Shown here: positions 47,560 through 55,990 of the stretch, one piece after another
Numbering within the stretch: the first letter of the stretch is position 1
Layout of the letters: every line of letters begins with the position of its first letter
Source of the DNA: Phycisphaeraceae bacterium
Lineage (GTDB): Bacteria; Planctomycetota; Phycisphaerae; Phycisphaerales; UBA1924
Direction of reading: 5' to 3'
NCBI GenBank assembly: GCA_019636495.1
Contig: JAHBXL010000003.1
Span: 186,001-250,000, forward strand
Length of the DNA: 64,000 nt
The notes under the pieces: generated by a model
What the model was told of the DNA's origin: nothing
The model's database searches: none
The model's input: only the letters and a program-made list of their open reading frames with translations
Made by a program: the position numbers and the translations under genes

Positions 47560-50124
47560 ATGAACAAACGAGTGTGGATGGGCGTGCGCGGTGGCCGCAT
47601 GTGGTCGGCATTTTTTGCCGCGGCGGCGGTTGTGCTGGTGTCGCACGCCCATGCGCAGTGCGAGGGCGAGTGGCTGCCGGGGATGGGGATCCCGGGCATC
47701 AACGGCGAGGTGGATTGTCTTCTGTCATGGGACCCCGATGGCGATGGTCCGCTGGGCAATCTCATTGTCGTGGGCGGGCGGTTTACATTTGCGGGGGAGA
47801 TTGCCGCTGAGAACATCGCGGCGTGGGATGGCGAGCGGTGGCACCCGTTTGGCGCTGGACTTCGGAATGCCCAGCAGGGCGGGCGGGTTCTGGCGTTGAT
47901 GGTTCACGAGGGGCACCTCATCGCGGGCGGGCAGTTTCAGCGGAGCGGCGATGCGGTCATCGTGGGTACCGCGCGTTGGACAGGGGTAGGCGCTGGCGAT
48001 GGATCTTGGGAGGAGATCGGCGGGGGCTTTGGCATCGGGCAGTACGGGCAATGGCCCGTCAACGCGCTGGCGGTGTACAACGGGGAGTTGATCGCAGCCG
48101 GGCGGTTCAGTGTTTCGCAGAGTGATCCGAGCACACCGTTGCAGAGAATCGCCCGCTGGGATGGTGCGGCTTGGAGGCCGATCGGCGCGGGGTTGGAAGG
48201 ACAGGTCTACGCGCTGGAGGTGTATCGGGGGGAGTTGATCGCGGGCGGAATCATCAGGGCCTCGGGCGAGGTGCCACTCAGCGGAGTCGCGGCGTGGGAC
48301 GGCACGAGTTGGCGATCGCTCGGCGGTGGGGCGGGGGGAGTGGACGCGCCCGTCGTTCGCGCGCTGCGTGTGTACCGTGGAAAGTTGATCGCCGGGGGCC
48401 ACTTCCAGACCGCCGGCGCTGTTCCGGCGCGCCGGATCGCCGCGTGGGACGGGGCGGCGTGGTCGGCGCTGGGCGGCGGTGCTGAGGATGGGGCGGTCAA
48501 TGCGCTTGCAGTGGGTGGCGGGAGGCTGTACGCAGGCGGGAACTTCACTTCTGTGGATGGTGTGCCCGCAAGGCACATCGCGTCGTGGAGCGCGATGACC
48601 AACTCATGGTCGTCACTGGGTGAGGGAGTCGAACCAGGCGGCGTCGATGCGATCGCCGTGGCGGGCGGTTGCGTGCTTGCGGGCGGCCGCTTCGCAAATG
48701 CCGGTGAGGTCGGGGTCAACGCTGTCGCGCAGTTCTGCGGCGGGCAGTGGGAATCGCTGGGGTCGGGTTTCAATGCGCCGGTGCTGGCGCTGGAGAAGTA
48801 CCAGGGCGAACTGGTGGCCGGCGGTTGGTTCACTCGCGCGGGGGAATCCTCCGCGCGGGGGATCGCGAGTTTCGATGGTGTGCGGTGGCGGCCGCTGGGC
48901 GAGGGCTTGGGGACGCCCTTTGTGCGGGCGATTGCGAAGTACCAAGGCGAGTTGATCGCCACAGGCGGGTTCGATACGGCGGGCGGCGTGCCGGTCAACA
49001 AGATCGCGCGATGGGATGGCACACGCTGGGCGCCGCTGGGGTCCGGTCTGACCAGCGCGTCGACGTACGACTCTGGGAGTCGTGGCGGGTATGCGCTGGC
49101 GGTCTATCAAGGAGAGTTGATCGTTGCGGGGTTCTTCGACCTTGCCGGGGGAGTGCCTGCGAGAAACATCGCGCGGTGGGATGGAAGGGCGTGGCAGGCG
49201 ATCGAGGGCGCTCGGCCGTGGGGCTGGTTCACTGCTCTGGAGGTGTTCGGCAACGAGTTGATCGTGGCGGGCCGGAACCGCGCAGGTCCTGCCAGTGGCT
49301 TCCGCCCGATTGCCAAGTGGGATGGGTCGGACTGGACCTGGATTCCGGGAACACGCCCGTTGAACCCACTTGTCATTCCGACCATGGCCGTGTTCGAGGA
49401 TCGCTTGTTCCTCGGCACGAACTTCGCGGGGGCTTACACCTGGACAGCGGACGGCATGCAGCCGGGGCCGGTCAGCATTTCGCTGCCCTCGGGCACCGCG
49501 CGGGCGATCGAGCCGATCCAGGGAGAACTGTTCATCGGGCCCAACCGGTGGAATGGCGAGCAGTTGGTTCCGATACCCGGCGCGCCGCCTGATGTCCGCG
49601 CGATTGCCGAGTATCGCGGCCATGTTTACTTCGGAGGCGCTTGGTACACCGCTGGAGATGGGCCATCGGCGTTTCTGGCGCGGTGGCGCAATCCGGTGCC
49701 GCAGATCGTCCGTCAGCCGGTCTCGCTGGGCGCGGTGTGCATCGGGCAAAACATCTCGCTGAATGTCCGCGTGGCCCAGGGCTACAACGACTTGCAGTTC
49801 CAATGGCGGCACAACGGCGAGCCGATCGATGCTCCCATCGGCACGCAGCGCGTGCTGGACCTTTCGCCCTTGCGGCCGACCGATGCGGGCGTGTACGACT
49901 GTGTCGTGAGCAACCCCTGCGGGAGCGTGACGAGTATCGCGGCGGAGTTGGTGCTGTGCGCGGCGGACTACAACTGCGATGGCTCGACCACCGGCGCGGA
50001 TGTCACGCTGTTCTATGACTTGTGGTTCGCGGGCAACGCCGCGGCGGACTTCAACGGCGACGGGCTGGTGGACAACCAGGACGTGGTAGATTTCATCGCG
50101 GCGTGGCAGGGGGGGTGCCCGTGA
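47560..50124 (+). CDS. Large exported beta-propeller protein with Ig-like and GC-type dockerin-like tail
   Basis: 854 aa. Signal peptide (MNKRVWMGVRGGRMWSAFFA...AHA). About eleven repeats of about 45 aa with the core G-E-L-I-A-G-G-x-F ... I-A-x-W-D-G-x-x-W-x-x-L-G form kelch-like blades. A domain near 710-800 (ISLNVRVAQGYNDLQFQW, DAGVYDCVVSNPCG) is immunoglobulin-like. The end has two Asp-rich loops (YNCDGSTTGADVTLF, DFNGDGLVDNQDVVDF) and finishes in Gly-Cys-Pro, the dockerin-like tail also seen in the subtilase. Likely surface-exposed; function unknown. Confidence 0.85.
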   Translation: MNKRVWMGVRGGRMWSAFFAAAAVVLVSHAHAQCEGEWLPGMGIPGINGEVDCLLSWDPDGDGPLGNLIVVGGRFTFAGEIAAENIAAWDGERWHPFGAGLRNAQQGGRVLALMVHEGHLIAGGQFQRSGDAVIVGTARWTGVGAGDGSWEEIGGGFGIGQYGQWPVNALAVYNGELIAAGRFSVSQSDPSTPLQRIARWDGAAWRPIGAGLEGQVYALEVYRGELIAGGIIRASGEVPLSGVAAWDGTSWRSLGGGAGGVDAPVVRALRVYRGKLIAGGHFQTAGAVPARRIAAWDGAAWSALGGGAEDGAVNALAVGGGRLYAGGNFTSVDGVPARHIASWSAMTNSWSSLGEGVEPGGVDAIAVAGGCVLAGGRFANAGEVGVNAVAQFCGGQWESLGSGFNAPVLALEKYQGELVAGGWFTRAGESSARGIASFDGVRWRPLGEGLGTPFVRAIAKYQGELIATGGFDTAGGVPVNKIARWDGTRWAPLGSGLTSASTYDSGSRGGYALAVYQGELIVAGFFDLAGGVPARNIARWDGRAWQAIEGARPWGWFTALEVFGNELIVAGRNRAGPASGFRPIAKWDGSDWTWIPGTRPLNPLVIPTMAVFEDRLFLGTNFAGAYTWTADGMQPGPVSISLPSGTARAIEPIQGELFIGPNRWNGEQLVPIPGAPPDVRAIAEYRGHVYFGGAWYTAGDGPSAFLARWRNPVPQIVRQPVSLGAVCIGQNISLNVRVAQGYNDLQFQWRHNGEPIDAPIGTQRVLDLSPLRPTDAGVYDCVVSNPCGSVTSIAAELVLCAADYNCDGSTTGADVTLFYDLWFAGNAAADFNGDGLVDNQDVVDFIAAWQGGCP

Positions 50125-50140
50125 AGTGTCTGAGGATTAC

Positions 50141-50527
50141 TCAAGGTACTTCGAACAACTCGAGGCGTTCGGCTGCTTGACGCAGCGAACGATCAAGCGT
50201 CCAGAGGCCTACTTTTGCGAGCGACGCGGATGCCAGCAGATGCGCATCCATCCAGCCCAGTCCCTTGCCGATCAACCGATGCTCACGGACAAAGGCGATG
50301 CAGACATCGGTCTCAACGATGGGGATGAGCGGCAGCAGCCGCAGGTCGCCGACATCGGGAACCGGCTGGGGCAGGGAACCAAGAGTCAGTTCCCCAATGA
50401 CAAAGTCATGCGTTCCGATCCGCTGTGCCGCGAGCGCTTTGGCAAGCGCGGGATTGCCACGCCGAAAGTGATCGACCCAGACCGATGTGTCTGCAAGAAC
50501 AAACTTGCTTGAGTTGAAGGCGACCAC
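50141..50527 (-). CDS. vapC: PIN-domain toxin VapC
   Basis: 128 aa. PIN ribonuclease fold: LADTSVWVDHFRRG with the first Asp (13), VIGELTLGS with the conserved Glu and GLGWMDAHLLASA with the acidic pair. Cleaves RNA, typically tRNA-fMet or rRNA in this family. The GTG start at 50527 lies 3 bp after the vapB stop. Intact, with the full metal-ligand set visible. Confidence 0.88.
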   Translation of the reverse strand: MVAFNSSKFVLADTSVWVDHFRRGNPALAKALAAQRIGTHDFVIGELTLGSLPQPVPDVGDLRLLPLIPIVETDVCIAFVREHRLIGKGLGWMDAHLLASASLAKVGLWTLDRSLRQAAERLELFEVP

Positions 50528-50530
50528 GGA

Positions 50531-50731
50531 TCAAGCCTTGGCCGATCTACGACGGCGCGGCGCCGGGCCGAACTTCGGAAACTTGCCACCCGCGTTGATC
50601 AATCGGCGAATCGCCGCGGCACGAAGGAGCTCCTCCAGTCCGGCGTGAACCAGATCGGTCTTGCGCTTGATTCCGGTCTGTCGTCGGGCCTCATCGAGCA
50701 GGTCGGTTCGGATGTTCAGAGTCGTCCGCAT
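50531..50731 (-). CDS. vapB: Antitoxin VapB, ribbon-helix-helix type
   Basis: 66 aa. MRTTLNIRTDLLDEARRQTGIKRKTDLVHAGLEELLRAAA is the Arc/MetJ-type VapB of the VapBC class (RTTLNIDDDLL family motif). The C-terminus (GGKFPKFGPAPRRRRSAKA) would wrap VapC. Starts with ATG at 50731, essentially at the predicted transcription start (see the promoter). Autoregulation with VapC is inferred from the class and the inverted repeat over the promoter. Confidence 0.88.
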   Translation of the reverse strand: MRTTLNIRTDLLDEARRQTGIKRKTDLVHAGLEELLRAAAIRRLINAGGKFPKFGPAPRRRRSAKA

Positions 50732-50767
50732 ATGCACGATTGTACCACTTTGATGCATACCCGGCAA
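50731..50767 (-). promoter_or_regulatory. vapBC promoter with overlapping inverted repeat
   Basis: Read on the minus strand, TTGCCG (50767-50762) is the -35, a 17-nt spacer follows, and TACAAT (50744-50739) is a 5/6 -10. TATGCA/TGCATA arms at 50759-50754 and 50736-50731 flank the -10. The ATG begins 7 nt after the -10, so the mRNA is probably leaderless or nearly so. Confidence 0.6.
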
Positions 50768-50840
50768 CAGTCTATTCCTGATTGGGTCCCCGTCTTGGCG
50801 GGCGGCACCTCGGGTGTCAGCGACTCGCTTATCCTTGCCC

Positions 50841-52451
<1,611 letters not shown>

Positions 52452-52493
52452 ACTGGCCCTGCGGGTTGGTTGGGGGTGGAGTTAAAGGAGTCC

Positions 52494-53387
52494 GTGTTGT
52501 TCCGAACCGCGATTGCCCGTGCCCGTCGTCTTGCGCACCTGAAACTCGGAGTGCCGGGGTCGTTCGCGACGCTGCTGCGTCTTGATGCGCTGCCGCGGCC
52601 GCACTACGCGTATGGCGTCTATCACGCCGCGCTGCAGGCGCGGGCGCTGGGCTTGCCGGCGATCAGCGCGATCGAGTTCGGCGTCGCGGGAGGACAGGGG
52701 CTGATCGAACTTGAGCGCATGGGCGATCTGGTGCGGGCCGAAACCGGCGTGGAGGTGAAGGTCTACGGCTTTGGGCTGGCCAAGGGCATGCCGACGCCGG
52801 TCGACCATCGCGACATGTCGTATGTGTGGGCGCCGGGGCTGTTCAAGATGCCGCTGAAGCGGATCCGGTCGCAACTCAAGCGCGGCGAACTGGTGTTGGG
52901 CGATGTGCGTGCGACGGTGCCGACGTTTCGGTCGAAGTTCAATGCGCCGCCGGTGGGGTTCGTCGCGTTCGATCTTGACTATCACTCATCGACGATGGCG
53001 GCATTCGGGCTGTTTCGCGATGAACCGGCGGCCACGCTGCCGCGGGTTTTCTGCTACTTCGATGACTGCATCGGCGATGATGCGGAGTTGCACGGGCCGT
53101 TCGCGGGCGAACTCGCGGCGATCGACGACTTCAATCGCGAGAGCGAGCATCGCAAGATTTCACCGATCTTCGGGCTGCGTCACAAGCGGGTTCTTCCCGC
53201 GGCGTGGAACGACGTGATGTTCGTGATGCACGCGTTCGATCACCCGCGCTACAACGAGTACATCAACCCGCGCTGGAAAGCGCCGGCGCAGAAGCCGGGG
53301 GACGGGCCGCGTGCCGAGGCCGCGCCGGAGGTGGTCGTTCGGCCGGGGCTCAATGGGAAGGTGACGCCGCGACGGGTTACTTCTTGA
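52494..53387 (+). CDS. Unknown protein with a Rossmann-like N-terminal region
   Basis: 297 aa. AISAIEFGVAGGQGLIELERMGDLVRAETG and VKVYGFGLAKGMP resemble a class I methyltransferase motif I with its acidic neighbour, and VGFVAFDLDYHSSTMAAFGLFRD a following strand, but no full SAM-binding set is visible. The C-terminal part has CYFDDCIGDDAEL and a Pro-rich tail. AAAGGAG at 52484-52490 supports GTG at 52494 or TTG at 52497. It overlaps the convergent membrane gene by 11 bp. Family not certain. Confidence 0.55.
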   Translation: MLFRTAIARARRLAHLKLGVPGSFATLLRLDALPRPHYAYGVYHAALQARALGLPAISAIEFGVAGGQGLIELERMGDLVRAETGVEVKVYGFGLAKGMPTPVDHRDMSYVWAPGLFKMPLKRIRSQLKRGELVLGDVRATVPTFRSKFNAPPVGFVAFDLDYHSSTMAAFGLFRDEPAATLPRVFCYFDDCIGDDAELHGPFAGELAAIDDFNRESEHRKISPIFGLRHKRVLPAAWNDVMFVMHAFDHPRYNEYINPRWKAPAQKPGDGPRAEAAPEVVVRPGLNGKVTPRRVTS

Positions 53388-53700
53388 ACGCCCGCACCCA
53401 GCCGAGCACCATGAGCACGAGCCCGCTGAGAACGCCCATCACGATGAAGCCGACCAGCGCGCCGAAGATCGCGCCCAGGCCCTGCATGTATGCGTAACCG
53501 ATGCCCGCGCCGACCAGCGCGCCGACAACCACGCACGAGCCCTGGAAGATGTAGTCGAACTTGCGGAACGAGGGCATCATGCCCACGGTCTCGGCGACGC
53601 GGTTGTACTGCTCGAGGCCCGACTGCGCCGGCGCGGGCGATTGCAGCGGGCCGGGTGTGGTGGGTGGGGCGGGCGGGTGTGCGGGGGGCTGGTCGGACAT
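53377..53700 (-). CDS. Small membrane protein, two transmembrane helices
   Basis: 107 aa. A Pro-rich cytoplasmic-looking start, then RKFDYIFQGSCVVVGALVGAGIGYAYM (TM1) and LGAIFGALVGFIVMGVLSGLVLMVLGWV (TM2), ending FKK. No known domain. Its start is just downstream of the REP at 53713-53735 and its stop lies within the convergent upstream gene's end. Confidence 0.6.
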   Translation of the reverse strand: MSDQPPAHPPAPPTTPGPLQSPAPAQSGLEQYNRVAETVGMMPSFRKFDYIFQGSCVVVGALVGAGIGYAYMQGLGAIFGALVGFIVMGVLSGLVLMVLGWVRAFKK

Positions 53701-53712
53701 GGGATTCACAAT

Positions 53713-53735
53713 GTAGCACGGGCATCCTGCCCGTG
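53713..53735 (+). repeat. REP-like palindrome (GTAG head), single copy next to RAYT
   Basis: Head GTAG followed by perfect arms CACGGGCA and TGCCCGTG around TCC. It ends 3 bp before the stop of the RAYT gene, with the head on the outer side. An identical 23-nt copy occurs inside mutS at 58680-58702. Confidence 0.85.
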
Positions 53736-53738
53736 CGT

Positions 53739-54431
53739 TTAAGCCGCAGTGTCGGTACTGGCCGTCGCTGGTGCTTCGATCATAGGAGCAAACACGGATT
53801 CCAGTAGCGCCTCACTCCTGCGCCCAACCCAGGGCCAGTCGACGAGTCCCGCGGATGCCGGGTTTCTCAATACATACGCGATCTGCCTCGCGAGGTCCGT
53901 CCGATCCCGTATCAGGTGATCGTAGTACTCGGATTGCCAGAACATGCCGCTTCGACCGAGCAGCCTGTTGGCCTGGAGCGAGGTGAAGCTCTTCCATGAA
54001 TGCAGAACCCCTGGCAACTCATGAGCCGGCAGAGGTTGAAGTATGACATGAACGTGATTCGGCATTACGCACCACGCGAAGATCCTGTATCGCTCAAGGT
54101 CGAAGTGCAGCACCGCATTCTGGATGAGTTCGGCAATCTCCGGCTTGTTCATCCAGCATGCCCCGTGGCCCGCATCGAGGTACCTCTCAATGCGCTCTGA
54201 ATGTAACTCGTCGAGCCTTGTGAGTTCGTAGACCGAAAGTGGTCGACCGAGAGCGGCTGCGCGCTTGACGATGTCCTCTCGCTCCGCAAGCCAACCCCGG
54301 AGCACGCTGGCTGGGAGACTGTCCTCGAGTCGGAACGTGACCGCGTATGCCGCGGACTCGCGGGTCCAGTGCGGGAGTTTGGCGCCGTGGCGCTTCACGA
54401 TGCCGGATGAGATGGCCCGATCTGTGGCCAT
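53739..54431 (-). CDS. REP-associated tyrosine transposase (RAYT, Y1_Tnp)
   Basis: 230 aa. HUH motif in FAWCVMPNHVHVILQP; the catalytic Tyr lies in SEYYDHLIRDRTDLARQIAYVLRNPASAGL, matching the single-Tyr of the RAYT/IS200 family. VTFRLEDSLPASVLRGW and the preceding helix are typical RAYT features. All motifs are intact. The gene is bracketed by GTAG-headed palindromes: one directly 3' (53713-53735) and an array 22 bp upstream of the start (54453-54743). Such arrangement is the REPtron form. It has no inverted-repeat transposon ends or TnpB partner. Confidence 0.88.
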   Translation of the reverse strand: MATDRAISSGIVKRHGAKLPHWTRESAAYAVTFRLEDSLPASVLRGWLAEREDIVKRAAALGRPLSVYELTRLDELHSERIERYLDAGHGACWMNKPEIAELIQNAVLHFDLERYRIFAWCVMPNHVHVILQPLPAHELPGVLHSWKSFTSLQANRLLGRSGMFWQSEYYDHLIRDRTDLARQIAYVLRNPASAGLVDWPWVGRRSEALLESVFAPMIEAPATASTDTAA

Positions 54432-54452
54432 GCGCGGGAGTGTATCGTGGTG

Positions 54453-54743
54453 GTAGCATGGCCATCTTGGCCATGCGGAACCTCTGCACCTTCAAAATGG
54501 CCGTGGTACGGTCGGTTCTGCACGGCCAGGATGGCCGTGCTACTCGGTTTGTGCACGGCCAGGATTGCCGTGCTACTCGGTTTGTGTGCGGGCAAGATGG
54601 CCGGGGTACGGGGAACTTTTCACGGCCAGGATGGCCGTGCTACTCGGTTTGTGCACCTCCAGGATGGCCGTGCTACGCGGCTTGTGCGCGGGCAAGATGG
54701 CCGGGGTACGGGGAACTTTTCACGGCCAGGATGGCCGTGCTAC
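54453..54743. repeat. REP-like palindrome array upstream of RAYT
   Basis: Nine palindromes. The first (54453-54475) has head GTAG on the plus strand with arms CATGGCCA/TGGCCATG. The rest read CACGGCCA-GGA-TGGCCGTG-CTAC or degenerate forms, in the opposite orientation, at 54487, 54521, 54554, 54587, 54621, 54654, 54687 and 54721. Spacing is 33, 33, 34 bp, giving an exact 100-bp super-unit copied twice. The last copy's CTAC head contains the stop codon of the ABC permease gene. Confidence 0.85.
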
Positions 54744-55771
54744 GCCGGCTTCTTGGGCTGGGCCAAAACCGCCGCGAGGATGATGAGCCCTTTCAGCAGT
54801 CCTTGGTAGTACACGTTCACATTCAGCATGTTCAGCATGTTGTTGATGACGCCGAGGATGAGCACGCCCACAACCGTGCCCCACACCCGTCCTGCGCCGC
54901 CCTGAAGGCGCGTGCCGCCGATGACGACCGCCGCGATCGCGTCGAGTTCGTAGAGCATGCCGGTTGAGGAACTCGCCACCGAGTTGGCGCGGCTCGAGAC
55001 CAGCAGCGCGGCGACGCCGCAGCACAATCCGGCGATGGCGTAGACGCTGATGGTGGTGGAGACGATGGGCACGCCCGCGTAGCGTGCGGCCATGGCGTTG
55101 TCACCCAGCGCGTAGACGCGTCGGCCGAACACCGTGCGCGAGAGCACGATGTGCGCGACCGCCGCGAGCGCGAGGAAGACCAGGATGCTGACGCGCAGCG
55201 GCAGATCGTGGCCCTCGAGCCCGAGGCCGGGGAGGGAGATCGTCGCCGAGCCGATGCCGCGATAGTCGGGCACGGCGGAGCGGATCTCGGCGCCCTGCAC
55301 CTGCGCGACGATGAGCGAGCGGAAGATGGCCATGGTGCCGAGGGTTGCGACGAACGCCGCGATGCGGCCCTTGGCGACGAGCAGGCCGTTGAACGTTCCG
55401 GCGAGAATGCCCCCGCCGATGCACACGGCCACGGCCGCCGCGATACCAAGAGCGACGCGCTGCTCGTCTCCCTGCGCGCCGGCGACACGATTCATGGCGA
55501 GAATCGCCGCGCCGCCGACCAGCGCGACCATCGCGCCGACGGAGAGGTCGATGCCGCCGATGAGGATGACGAACGTCATGCCGATCGCGACGATTCCGAC
55601 GAAACTGTTCTGCCCGAGAATGTTGTTGAAGTTGGCCAGCGTGAGAAAGCGGCGGTCCTCGGCGGGCACGTTCATCGCCTCAATGATGGCGGTGCCGGCG
55701 ATGAGCAGCAGCAGCGCGGCCAGAGGGCCGAAGCGTTCGAGGATGCGCGTGAGGCTGGGGGATGGGGGCAT
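54740..55771 (-). CDS. Sugar ABC transporter permease (RbsC family)
   Basis: 343 aa. About nine hydrophobic segments; LTLANFNNILGQNSFVGIVAIGMTFVILIGGIDLSVGAMVAL is the hallmark of RbsC/AraH-type permeases, and VIGGTRLQGGAGRVWGTVVGVLILGVINNMLNMLNV closes the core. Normally needs a double ATPase (RbsA) and a binding protein, but neither is in the window. The stop codon TAG (54742-54740) falls within the head of the last REP copy. Start ATG at 55771; divergent from mutS. Confidence 0.88.
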   Translation of the reverse strand: MPPSPSLTRILERFGPLAALLLLIAGTAIIEAMNVPAEDRRFLTLANFNNILGQNSFVGIVAIGMTFVILIGGIDLSVGAMVALVGGAAILAMNRVAGAQGDEQRVALGIAAAVAVCIGGGILAGTFNGLLVAKGRIAAFVATLGTMAIFRSLIVAQVQGAEIRSAVPDYRGIGSATISLPGLGLEGHDLPLRVSILVFLALAAVAHIVLSRTVFGRRVYALGDNAMAARYAGVPIVSTTISVYAIAGLCCGVAALLVSSRANSVASSSTGMLYELDAIAAVVIGGTRLQGGAGRVWGTVVGVLILGVINNMLNMLNVNVYYQGLLKGLIILAAVLAQPKKPA

Positions 55772-55918
55772 GGCATGGATGGTAAGGGAAAGAAGCAAGG
55801 CGGAAAATCAGCACAGCGCTTGGAGGCAGGGACCCGGGGGAATGGATACGGGATTGTGTGGCGGGCGCTTCCGGATTCGGGGCGTGTCGCGTACGCTGTG
55901 CCCAGATCGCGTAGTGGT

Positions 55919-55979
55919 GCCGGGCACGGAGTGCCGGGCCACCAGGAAGCAGAATCCCGGCACGGAGTGCCGGGCCACC
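55919..55979. repeat. Two REP-like palindromes upstream of mutS
   Basis: Two near-identical units, 55919-55943 and 55956-55979, each with a CCGGGCACGGAGTGCCGGG-type (or CCGGCAC..GTGCCGG) palindrome and a GGCCACC flank; on the other strand this gives a GGTGG head followed by the palindrome. They end about 12 bp before the mutS start and would place hairpins in its leader. Confidence 0.75.
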
Positions 55980-55990
55980 AAGAGAGGCAG

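Noticed and set aside
54453-54743. Regular 33-bp spaced repeats resembling a CRISPR array
   Set aside because: The repeats are palindromes with a 4-nt head, spacers are near identical across copies, and no cas gene is nearby.
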